From contig DHJC01000081.1 of the NCBI GenBank assembly GCA_002404155.1, positions 122,261-147,607 of the forward strand: DNA of 25,347 nt. The letters are read 5' to 3'. A model generated the notes under the pieces. The model ran no database searches. It saw only the letters and a list, made by a program, of their open reading frames with translations, and was not told where the DNA came from. Shown one piece after another: positions 15,926 to 22,247 of the stretch. This DNA is from Chloroflexi bacterium UBA4730 (lineage in GTDB: Bacteria > Chloroflexota > Limnocylindria > P2-11E). The translations under genes were made by a program, and so were the position numbers. Numbering within the stretch: position 1 is the stretch's first letter; each line of letters starts with the position of its first letter.

Positions 15926-16318
15926 CTACCGACCCGACGCGTAGCGCCGCGCGCGCATCGCAGCGGCACCGGCGCAGACGAGCGCGCCGACGATGGGCCA
16001 GAGCACGAGGAAGATCGTCGCGCCGATCGTGCCGAGACCGGCGCCGAAGCGCGCGAGCCCTGGCGTGTCGGGGCCGAAGAGGTTGCCGACCTGGAGCAGC
16101 CACGCCGACACCGCCCCCACCAGACCCGTCAGCACGCCTGCGATGCCCGCGTCGGTGATCGTCCCACCCGCGCGACGGACCTGGCCCGCGAGCCAGATCC
16201 ACGCTGCGAGCGACGCGAGCGCGCCGAGCCAGCCGATGACCGGGATCTGTTCGAAGAGCGTGATCACGATGAAGACCAGACAGCCGACGAGCAGCGTGCC
16301 GCCGAGTCGCGCGGTCAC
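15926..16318 (-). CDS. Multi-pass membrane protein, hypothetical
   Basis: The 130-aa ORF starts with GTG 16318 overlapping the dienelactone hydrolase stop (GTGA at 16315-16318). Four hydrophobic segments are visible: GGTLLVGCLVFIVITLFEQI, GWLGALASLAAWIWLAGQV, AGVLTGLVGAVSAWLLQVG and GATIFLVLWPIVGALVCAGA. The C-terminus is basic (MRARRYASGR). No family was recognised. It lies 8 nt before the start of the LysE-type gene, so the three minus-strand genes probably form one transcript. Confidence 0.7.
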   Translation of the reverse strand: MTARLGGTLLVGCLVFIVITLFEQIPVIGWLGALASLAAWIWLAGQVRRAGGTITDAGIAGVLTGLVGAVSAWLLQVGNLFGPDTPGLARFGAGLGTIGATIFLVLWPIVGALVCAGAAAMRARRYASGR

Positions 16319-17103
16319 TTCACCGCTTTGGGATCGCCGGTCGCCATGAAGCCCAGCACGCGGCGCCAGGCATCGTCGCACTCCTTGGTGAACTCGGCGA
16401 AGCCGCGGTCGAAGAACGAGTGCGGTGCGCCGGGATACGTGACGATGTGGTGCGCGATCTTGCGCTCGTCCAAAGCCTTGTCGAACCTCGCGTTGTCGTC
16501 GGCGGGGATGCCCTGGTCGGCGCCGCCGAACAGCCCGAGGATCGGAGCGCGCATCCGGTCGACCTTGGTCATGGGCGCGTCCGTGTCGTTCTCGTCGCGC
16601 TGACGCGTGACGCCGTAGAACCCGACGACCCCCGCGAGGCCGTCCTGCTCGGCCGCGGCGTTGAACGCCACGCGGCCGCCCATGCAGAAGCCGAGCACGA
16701 AGATCCGGGACGCGCCGGTGCGCTCCTTCAGCGCGGTCGCCGATGCCGCGATGTCGGCCTGGATCAGGTCCGGGCGCGCTCGCGCGGCGGTCACGTGCTC
16801 CTGGAAGGCGAAGTCATCCGAACGGCGGCCCGTGCCGGCGGTGCGACCGAAGTAGTCGAACGCGATCGCGTGCACGCCCGCCGACGCGAAGCGCTCCGCC
16901 AGCTCCTCGTAGAACCGATGCAGTCCCCGAACATCCGGCGCGATGATGACGCCGGCGTCGCCCTGCCGGGCCTTCGCGAGGAGCGCGCGGAATGTCGCGC
17001 CGTCCTTGCTCTTGAGGACGACGTCGTCACCACCCGCGCCACCGCTTATCGGCCGCAGGTCGCTGGGTAACTCCGGCGGTCGCGCGCCGGGCGGAACGCA
17101 CAT
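16315..17103 (-). CDS. Dienelactone hydrolase family protein
   Basis: The 262-aa product is an alpha/beta hydrolase with the dienelactone-hydrolase triad: Cys140 in VLGFCMGGRVAF, Asp196 in FGGADQGIP and His228 in GAPHSFFDR. GVIIAPDVRGLHRFYEELAERFASAG at about 51-76 supplies the oxyanion-side loop, and AIAFDYFGRT at 79-88 is typical of the family. It would hydrolyse dienelactone-type or other cyclic esters, but the family includes many enzymes with unrelated ester substrates and there are no aromatic-degradation genes nearby. ATG 17103 lies 8 nt from a TAGGAT box, suggesting a leaderless mRNA. The gene is divergent from the NifU-like gene across 20 bp. Confidence 0.9.
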   Translation of the reverse strand: MCVPPGARPPELPSDLRPISGGAGGDDVVLKSKDGATFRALLAKARQGDAGVIIAPDVRGLHRFYEELAERFASAGVHAIAFDYFGRTAGTGRRSDDFAFQEHVTAARARPDLIQADIAASATALKERTGASRIFVLGFCMGGRVAFNAAAEQDGLAGVVGFYGVTRQRDENDTDAPMTKVDRMRAPILGLFGGADQGIPADDNARFDKALDERKIAHHIVTYPGAPHSFFDRGFAEFTKECDDAWRRVLGFMATGDPKAVK

Positions 17104-17109
17104 CGCGCC

Positions 17110-17116
17110 TATCCTA
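17110..17116. promoter_or_regulatory. Overlapping symmetric -10 boxes in a 20-bp divergent gap
   Basis: The heptamer TATCCTA reads TATCCT on plus (17110-17115) and TAGGAT on minus (17116-17111). The start codons at 17124 (+) and 17103 (-) lie about 8 nt and 7 nt beyond, so one DNA element could drive both genes as leaderless transcripts. Confidence 0.5.
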
Positions 17117-17123
17117 CAAACGA

Positions 17124-17426
17124 ATGGCGGACCTGAAGTCGCGCGTCGCCGCGAGGCTCGCCGAGATGGCGCCCTACCTCGAGCGGTCGGGGGCGTCCAC
17201 GGAGCTCGTCGGCGTCGAAGACGGCGTGGCCCAGCTCAAGGTGTGGCTGACCCGGCCGGGCGCAAGCCGGCTCGTCGCGTCGCTCCAGGTGAAGAACGGG
17301 ATCGAGCGTGCGTTGCGGGACGTGATCCCCGAGCTGCGCGCGGTCGAGGCGATCAACCTGCCCCCGCACACGCTCATCGGCTGGGACCAGCCGGGGTTCG
17401 CGCCGGTGGAGCTGCCCAAGACCTGA
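17124..17426 (+). CDS. NifU C-terminal-like protein lacking the CxxC motif
   Basis: The 100-aa ORF aligns by eye over its first 75 residues with the NifU C-terminal (Nfu) domain. It has RLAEMAPYLERSGASTELV, then VEDGVAQLKVWLTRPGAS, then VKNGIERALRDVIPELRAVE. In Nfu proteins the segment after the second strand is GxCxxCPSS and binds a 4Fe-4S cluster; here it reads RPGASRLVASLQ. The whole protein contains no cysteine, so it cannot carry a cluster in the usual way. The last 25 residues (NLPPHTLIGWDQPGFAPVEL) are an added Pro-rich tail. A scaffold-derived binding role is possible but unproven. It is divergent from the hydrolase gene, and the IS remnant begins 2 nt after its stop. Confidence 0.65.
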   Translation: MADLKSRVAARLAEMAPYLERSGASTELVGVEDGVAQLKVWLTRPGASRLVASLQVKNGIERALRDVIPELRAVEAINLPPHTLIGWDQPGFAPVELPKT

Positions 17427-17436
17427 TATGGAGCGG

Positions 17437-17454
17437 CCGGTCAAGAGTGACCGG
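17437..17454. repeat. 7-bp hairpin at the left end of the IS remnant
   Basis: CCGGTCA (17437-17443), loop AGAG, TGACCGG (17448-17454). It overlaps the 14-bp end repeat and lies 11 nt after the NifU-like stop. There is no T-run, so it may be a transposon-end structure rather than a terminator. Confidence 0.55.
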
Positions 17455-17669
17455 TGGGGCGCGGACATCGATGGGCGACGGACGAGCAGGTGGCAGCGGC
17501 GACTTCAGGCCACTCTGATATTCGCGGATCGAAACCGCATGACAGTGGTCGGTCGGAAGTTGCCTCCGACTAGCGACGCGGGTTCGGCCGCACGTCGGCC
17601 AGACCGCATAGGTCTTTCGAGGATCCTTCCGAGAGGTGCGCTCGTCCGTGCCCAGCGATGTCCGCACCG
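17455..17669 (-). other. Non-coding right end of the IS remnant, possible guide-RNA region
   Basis: About 215 nt lie between the transposase stop (17670-17672) and the left-hand inverted repeat. No convincing ORF is present. A 6-bp stem GTCGGA/TCCGAC with a 7-nt loop lies near 17553-17571. In IS1111-group elements the region downstream of the transposase encodes the seekRNA or bridge-type guide RNA. Whether any remains here cannot be judged by eye. Confidence 0.35.
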
Positions 17670-18600
17670 TCAGGCGGCCACCGTGGTGTCGTGCATCAGG
17701 GCCCAGACCGCCCCGGCAAGCTCGCGGGCGATTGCCACCGCGGCGACCTGGGTGAGCTTGCCGCGCTGCACCATCCGCCAGTACCGCCGATGGAGCCGCT
17801 GCTCGGTCGCGACACAGAGGGCCAGCACCGCCGCCGGCTGATCGATCCGGCGGCGGTCGCGTTCGCGCGGGGACGCCGGCCGGGAGCGGTACGCCCAGGC
17901 GGCTTCGACCAGGACCCGCCGGAGATGGGAATTGCCGGTCTTTGGTGATCGCCCCCTGATGCCGCCGGTTGCCGCTGGAGTACTCGCTCGGGACCAGCTT
18001 GGTGAAGCCCATGAACTCCGCGGCCGAGCCGAACCGGGCGAAGTCGCCGACCTCGACGAACAGGGTGAGCGCGGTGAGGGTCTGAACCCCGCGCAGGGCC
18101 GAGAGCCGCCGGGCCGCGGCGGCGTACGGCGGCTGCAGCGCGATCGCGTGGAGCTCACGCTCGAGCTGGTCGCGCTGGCTGACCGGCATCTCGATCGCGA
18201 CGACGTGTTCGTCGCGCAGCCGCTCGAGCAGCGGCAGGTCGAAGCGCTGGGCCCGGATCCAGGCCCAGTGGGCCTTCGTCCAGTTCGTCGTGTCGCGGAA
18301 CACCCGACCGTGCCGGAGGAGGAACTTCGAGAGGCGATGGCGGGCCCGCAGGATGTCCTCGCCCAGATCCTCGCGCAGCCGCAGGAGGTCGCGGACGGCC
18401 TCTTCGTTGGGCGGCGGGATCCGGATCGTGGTGAGCTCGCCGGCCCGGAACAGCCGACAGAGCTTGCGCCGCGTCGCGGCGATCGGTCTTCACTCGGTCG
18501 CCGGGCTTGCGCGGGGTGAGCGCCGGGGCGATGACCACGCAGTCGACGTCGAGCGACCGGAACTGCCGCTGCAGCTCGCGCTCGCAGGGTGCTCGATCAC
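17670..18600 (-). pseudogene. IS110/IS1111-family transposase, 5'-truncated and frameshifted
   Basis: Three frames carry the family sequence in order. Frame A has LQRQFRSLDVDCVVIAPALT and PRKPGDRVKTDRRDA. Frame B has KLCRLFRAGELTTIRIPPPN, RHRLSKFLLRHGRVF and FGSAAEFMGFTKLVPSEYSS. Frame C has KTGNSHLRRVLVEAAWAYRS and ends VWALMHDTTVAA. The C-terminal part is the Transposase_20 (IS116/IS110/IS902) domain. One extra base near 18466-18475 and one in the TTT at 17941-17943 (AAA on the coding strand) explain the shifts. The first about 60 residues, with the first catalytic Asp, are absent here; an N-terminal fragment lies at 22080-22154. The gene cannot make an active enzyme as read. Confidence 0.88.
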
Positions 18601-18689
18601 GGACCGCCGCGAGTTGTCCGCCCACACAGCGGCATGGCCGGGTCGATGACCGCATTCTCGTCAGCGCAACCACGGTCCGCCGGTGAAGG

Positions 18690-19142
18690 TCAGGCCTTCA
18701 GCAACCCATCGAAGAAGGCCCGATAGCGCCGAAGCGCGACCCGCAGATCCTCGGTCGAGAGCTTTCCGGAGCCCCCGGTCTGTCCCTTCAGTTCCTTCTG
18801 CTGATCACCGAACACAGCGGTCAGCTTCTGGATGACCTCCGCAACGAGCGCGCTGGCCTCCTCGACCGAGCGCTGGGGCTCGTCAACGAACCGGGTCTGC
18901 ACCTCAAGCCAGCGTGACCGGAAGCGTTCTACGTCCTCCGCACCAAAGAGTGTCGCCGTGTCGGATACCTCGGTGTCGGTGGGAGCATCGGCGACAGCGT
19001 GATCCTGCTTGGTCATTGCCTTGTCGGATACCTCGGTCTCGGTGGAAGCATCGGCGACGGCGCGATCCTGCTCGGTCATCGCTTTGTCGGATATTTCGGT
19101 CTCGGTGGAAGCATCGGCGACGGCGCGATCCTGCTCGGTCAT
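18690..19142 (-). CDS. Repeat-bearing paralogue 2, function unknown
   Basis: The 150-aa ORF starts at ATG 19142 with GGAGATAAAGCG before it, overlapping the stop of paralogue 1 (ATGA). Residues 1-63 are three 21-aa repeats of the type MTEQDRAVADASTETEVSDKA. The third copy is more diverged (TKQDHAVADAPTDTE). Residues 70-150 share a domain with the upstream gene product: RWLEVQTRFVDEPQRSVEEA, then LVAEVIQKL, a variable stretch, and LSTEDLRVALRRYRAFFDGLL. There is no signal peptide or TM helix, so the protein should be cytosolic and the repeat part disordered. The shared domain occurs in many uncharacterised bacterial proteins; I assign no function. The stop lies near the decayed transposase boundary. 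Confidence 0.72.
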   Translation of the reverse strand: MTEQDRAVADASTETEISDKAMTEQDRAVADASTETEVSDKAMTKQDHAVADAPTDTEVSDTATLFGAEDVERFRSRWLEVQTRFVDEPQRSVEEASALVAEVIQKLTAVFGDQQKELKGQTGGSGKLSTEDLRVALRRYRAFFDGLLKA

Positions 19143-19147
19143 CGCTT
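18959..19147. repeat. Three tandem 63-bp repeats
   Basis: Units begin with TGTCGGATA at 18959, 19022 and 19085 (plus strand). The second and third are nearly identical; the first has several differences. They encode the 21-aa repeats of paralogue 2 on the minus strand, and the last unit crosses its start codon into the end of paralogue 1. Confidence 0.93.
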
Positions 19148-19756
19148 TATCTCCGTGTGTTCGTCCTGCGGCGTTTCGACCGGGCGCGCGTCCTTGGGCG
19201 CTTCGACCGGGCGCTCCGTCGGTTTGGCATCCGTTTTGAGCAGCGAGGAGAAGAGCTCGCGGTAATGGAGGAACGCCTTGCGGAGCTCCTCGGTGGTCAC
19301 GGGCTTCTGCTGGTGACGCCCGGCGATCTCGTGCGCGCTCCGGTAGTGATTGACGACCTCGGGATGGTCGACAGAGATGTCGGCGGCCCGCTGGTCGAAG
19401 TCGGCCATCGGGTAGCCGCGCGCCTCCATCAGCTGGGCGACGAGCCGGTCGGCATCGCCGATCGCGGCGGCCGGATCGTCGACGAACCGAGCCTGGATGA
19501 CGCGCCACTGGTCCGCGTACCGCGAAGCCTCGTCCGCGGCCAGGGGCCGGATCTGCATGCGCTCGACGCGCTTCTCGCGTTTCGCCAGGGCGGATTCCGC
19601 GTGTGCCTGGTCCCCGTGCGTTTCGACCGCTCGCTGGTACTCCGGCCCGAACCGGCCCCGCAGCGCTGTCGTGCGCTGCCGTCTGAAGATGACGTACGCG
19701 ATCGCCGCGACGACGACGAGCGCGACGACGACCACGATGCTCTGGGTTGCTGTCAC
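19139..19756 (-). CDS. Membrane-anchored paralogue 1, function unknown
   Basis: GTG 19756 is chosen because AAAGGAG lies 9 nt upstream and translation then begins directly with a TM helix (TATQSIVVVVALVVVAAIAY). An in-frame ATG at 19822 would add 22 polar residues. The 205-aa protein continues with VIFRRQRTTALRGRFGPEYQRA and a charged helical region. A domain shared with paralogue 2 follows at about 95-185: DQWRVIQARFVDDPAAAIGD, LVAQLMEARGYP, and VTTEELRKAFLHYRELFSSLL. It ends in a Pro/Glu-rich tail (ERPVEAPKDARPVETPQDE). Topology would be a single N-terminal anchor with a cytosolic domain. The two genes overlap by 4 nt (19139-19142) and probably arose by duplication. Confidence 0.75.
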   Translation of the reverse strand: MTATQSIVVVVALVVVAAIAYVIFRRQRTTALRGRFGPEYQRAVETHGDQAHAESALAKREKRVERMQIRPLAADEASRYADQWRVIQARFVDDPAAAIGDADRLVAQLMEARGYPMADFDQRAADISVDHPEVVNHYRSAHEIAGRHQQKPVTTEELRKAFLHYRELFSSLLKTDAKPTERPVEAPKDARPVETPQDEHTEIKR

Positions 19757-20329
19757 GGCATCAGTCTCCTTTTCTTGTCGTTCGGTCTCGAAGGAGATGC
19801 CGCGCATATCCCATGCCTCCATCTCCCGGCGCGCCGTCTACTTCCCCTCGCTCTCCGCCGTGCCTATCCGATTTGGCACGGCCCCCGTCAGGGCATCGTT
19901 ACACGCCCTCGGCGCTGCCGCGCCCCCAGCGACTGCTGACTGCGCGGTCGAGGTCCGCCCGACGCGCGGGACATCAGCCGCACCGCACCGACGGTGAAAG
20001 GTAGGGGATCACAGTGGCGATGAGCGACGACCCTGAGGACGCGCAGGGCCGAGCGGCCCAGATTGGATGCCGAGTGCCGTCAGGGATGGATCGTGCGTGA
20101 CTGACCCCGAGCGCTCGCGGAGTCCGGGGTGAGGCCAGCCCGCATCGACTGAGACATCAAGAAAGGGCGCACCTGCGGCGGACTTCGCAAGGCTCCCGAT
20201 CGCCGCTCACTCAACTCCTTCAGCGATCCGCGAGTGCAGCTGCTCATTAGGTCCGTCTGGCCGCCCGATCGTCTTCGGTGAGAAGGCCTGCTTGTTCGCC
20301 TAACGAACAACCGGGCGTTCGCATTAGAA
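19757..20329. other. 573-bp intergenic region with no supported gene except a doubtful 28-codon ORF
   Basis: Minus-strand promoters for the paralogue operon should lie at the left of this stretch. A 28-codon plus-strand frame (GTG 20014 to TGA 20100) has AGGGG before it but no recognisable product. A weak ACCCCG/CGGGGT inverted pair is near 20104-20131. Codon pattern in the longer ORFs here is not convincing. The palindrome at 20292-20310 is listed separately. Confidence 0.5.
20292..20310. promoter_or_regulatory. Perfect 7-5-7 palindrome, candidate operator
   Basis: TTGTTCGCCTAACGAACAA: two perfect 7-nt arms with a 5-nt spacer. It ends 19 nt before the ATG at 20330. It is AT-richer than its surroundings, as expected for a repressor site. 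The arm order (GTTCG then CGAAC) is opposite to the Gram-positive LexA box CGAAC-N4-GTTCG. Confidence 0.5.
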
Positions 20330-20509
20330 ATGCAGATGGCCGCCCTGATTGAGCTCGTGTGCGCGGCTCACGCCGGAGCCGGGGCCGACGGCCTCGTTGT
20401 GACCACGGTCGAAGGTCTCTGGGCGTACTGCTTTGGCGGGGCAGCCTCCGACCACGACTGGCGGACAATCGTGCCCACGCCGCTCGAGTGGGACGGCACG
20501 CTCACCTGA
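20330..20509 (+). CDS. 59-aa hypothetical protein
   Basis: ATG 20330 (or ATG 20336) opens a 59-codon frame. It encodes MQMAALIELVCAAHAGAGAD, then GLVVTTVEGLWAYCFGGAAS and DHDWRTIVPTPLEWDGTLT. Composition is protein-like, with Trp, Tyr, Cys and His in a compact WAYC...DHDW pattern that recalls small uncharacterised proteins of GC-rich bacteria. No ribosome-binding site is obvious. The palindrome 19 nt upstream and the absence of a better ORF on either strand support it. Function is unknown. Confidence 0.45.
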   Translation: MQMAALIELVCAAHAGAGADGLVVTTVEGLWAYCFGGAASDHDWRTIVPTPLEWDGTLT

Positions 20510-20594
20510 TCCTTGAATGAGCTAACTGTGAGTCAGCTGACTCATGGTTTGCCCAGATCCCTGCCATACCCCAGCGGTCCGTGGGGCGGCACGT

Positions 20595-21953
20595 CTAGGA
20601 GCCACGCGGCGCGAAGAAGGTCGTGTAGGCAAGACCGAGCAGCGCGAGGAACATCCCGACCGTGGCGGCCCATCCCAGGACCGTAAGTGCCGGGCCGATC
20701 GTCTGCTTTCCCATCACCTTCGAGTTCCGCGCGGCGAGCATGACCATCACCAGGAGCGGCGGCGCGACGATCCCGTTGAGCACTGCCGAATAGAAGAGCG
20801 CATCGATCGGATTGATGCCGATGAAGTTCATCGCCACACCCGCAAGCGTCGCGAGGACGATCACGGCGTAGAAGGGCTTCGCGCGGCTCCAGTGGGTGTC
20901 GAGTCCGTACTTCCAGCCGAAGGCCTCGGCGATCGCGTAGGCAGCTGACCCGGAGAGGATCGGCACCGCGAGCAAGCCCGCGCCGATCATCCCCGCGGCG
21001 AAGAGGATGCCCGCGAAGTCGCCGACCAGCGGCTTGAGCGCCTCGGCCGCGTCGGCAGCGCTCTTGATGTCGGTCTTTCCGCTCCTGAACAGCGTGAGCG
21101 CCGTGGCGAGGATGATGAAGTACATCACGACGTTCGAGAACGCCATTCCGACGTTCACGTCGATGGCCGAGTAGCGCAGCTCCCCGACCGACGCCCCACG
21201 GCGGGCCTGCTTCGTCTTCCGTCCCATCGCGATCTGCTCCTCGACCTCCTCGCTCGACTGCCAGAAGAAGAGATACGGCGAGATCGTCGTACCGAGGATC
21301 GCGACGACTGTGGTGACGTACGTCGGGTCGAAGCTGAAGGTGGGAACCACGGTCGCACGCAGCGTCTCGGCTAAGTCGGGGTGGACGAGGAACACGTCGA
21401 CGACGTAGGCGAGCAGCGCGAGGGTCAGCCATTTGAAGATGTTCGCGATCAGCCGATAGCTCCCGAAGACCTGGAGCGCGAGGACGCCCAACGCCACCGG
21501 CACGACGAGCCAGACCGCCTGAACCCCGCTGATCGAGTGCACGGCGTCGGCGATCGCGCCGAGGTCTGCGCCGACGTTGATCGTGTTCGCGACGAACAGC
21601 AGCGCGACCGAGCCGTAAAGGATCCATTTGGGATAGTGATCGCGGAGCACGCCGGCCAGGCCCTGGCCGCTGATCATGCCGAGGCGGGCGCAGGTGTTCT
21701 GGACCGCGGCCATCAGCGGGAAGGTCAGGAGCGCCATCCAGAGCGTCTGTAGGCCGAGGCTCGCCCCGGCGACCGCGTACGTGCCGATTCCGCTCGGATC
21801 GTCGTCGGATGCACCGGTGATGAAGCCGGGGCCGAGGATCTTTCCGGCTTTCTTGAGCGGATTCTTCTCTGTCGCGATGTCGCGAGCGGTGCCCGCGATG
21901 GCCGCGGCGGGCTTCGAATGCGGGATTCTGGGAGCCGAACGGCCCTTCGCCAT
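20595..21953 (-). CDS. Nramp-family divalent-metal transporter with altered site motifs
   Basis: The product is about 452 aa with an 11-TM Nramp (SLC11) layout. Numbered from GTG 21956, TM1 has ILGPGFITGASDDDPSGIGT with Asp53-Pro-Ser-Gly56 where canonical Nramp has DPGN. TM6 has ILGTTISPYLFFWQ, with Ser-Pro-Tyr at 226-228 where MntH/Nramp has Met-Pro-His. Later landmarks are WQSSEEVEE at 232-240 and GINPIDALFYSAVLNGIVAP near the C-terminus. The loss of the metal-binding Met and Asn suggests a substrate other than Mn2+/Fe2+, for example Mg2+ as in the NRMT branch, but this is inference. GGAGG precedes the GTGATG start by 1-4 nt. The gene lies between the two transposase fragments. Confidence 0.88.
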   Translation of the reverse strand: MAKGRSAPRIPHSKPAAAIAGTARDIATEKNPLKKAGKILGPGFITGASDDDPSGIGTYAVAGASLGLQTLWMALLTFPLMAAVQNTCARLGMISGQGLAGVLRDHYPKWILYGSVALLFVANTINVGADLGAIADAVHSISGVQAVWLVVPVALGVLALQVFGSYRLIANIFKWLTLALLAYVVDVFLVHPDLAETLRATVVPTFSFDPTYVTTVVAILGTTISPYLFFWQSSEEVEEQIAMGRKTKQARRGASVGELRYSAIDVNVGMAFSNVVMYFIILATALTLFRSGKTDIKSAADAAEALKPLVGDFAGILFAAGMIGAGLLAVPILSGSAAYAIAEAFGWKYGLDTHWSRAKPFYAVIVLATLAGVAMNFIGINPIDALFYSAVLNGIVAPPLLVMVMLAARNSKVMGKQTIGPALTVLGWAATVGMFLALLGLAYTTFFAPRGS

Positions 21954-22079
21954 CACGCCTCCGCGCGTTTTTGGACTGGCCGAAGCAGGATTCGTGCCCT
22001 TGCGGGATGCGATGACGAGCGGAAGGTCGGGCGCAGGGGTTACCGGAATCGCGGCCCGTACTGACCTGTATACGATCTC

Positions 22080-22154
22080 TCAGCCTGACGCGACGCTGAT
22101 CGAATCCTTGTGCACGTCGAGACCGATGAACGTTGGCGCGATACTGGTGGGCAC
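22080..22154 (-). pseudogene. N-terminal fragment of an IS110-family transposase
   Basis: GTG 22154 opens a 24-codon frame: MPTSIAPTFIGLDVHKDSIS, then VASG and a stop. The IGLDVHKDSI block is the start of the IS110 DEDD (RuvC-like) domain and carries its first catalytic Asp. GGGAGG lies 9 nt upstream. After about 22 codons similarity ends, and the remaining domain is missing. The orientation matches the C-terminal part at 17670-18600, about 3.5 kb away. Together they lack only roughly residues 25-60 of a typical family member. Confidence 0.75.
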
Positions 22155-22247
22155 GGTCGGTGTCCTCCCTTTCCTTTGTGACTCGGCCCGCACTCTTCCG
22201 GTGCGAGCAATCCACGTATTAGGCAGGCACCGGCCGCTCCATGCTGA

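Larger units (their letters stand above)
17428..22242 (-). mobile_element. Interrupted IS110/IS1111-family element with 14-bp inverted ends
   Basis: ATGGAGCGGCCGGT occurs at 17428-17441, and its exact reverse complement at 22229-22242. Just inside the right copy, on the minus strand, is the N-terminus of an IS110-family transposase (22154-22080). Inside the left copy is the rest of such a transposase (about 18600-17670), in the same orientation. IS1111-group members of IS110 have short subterminal inverted repeats, a short left end and a longer non-coding right end. Here the left end is about 75-90 bp and the right end about 230 bp, which fits. About 3.5 kb of other genes lies between the fragments. 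One element split by an insertion, or two elements joined by rearrangement, would both explain this. Confidence 0.5.

Noticed and set aside
18959..19147. Possible CRISPR array
   Set aside because: Units are directly adjacent 63-bp coding repeats with no spacers.
20014..20100. 28-codon ORF with an AGGGG sequence upstream
   Set aside because: Too short and without recognisable product; a different frame ends in GWIVRD, so a degraded small gene is possible but unsupported.
20542..22215. 557-aa minus-strand ORF over the Nramp gene
   Set aside because: Arg/Asp-rich alternate frame of the transporter; the transporter frame has TM helices and family motifs.
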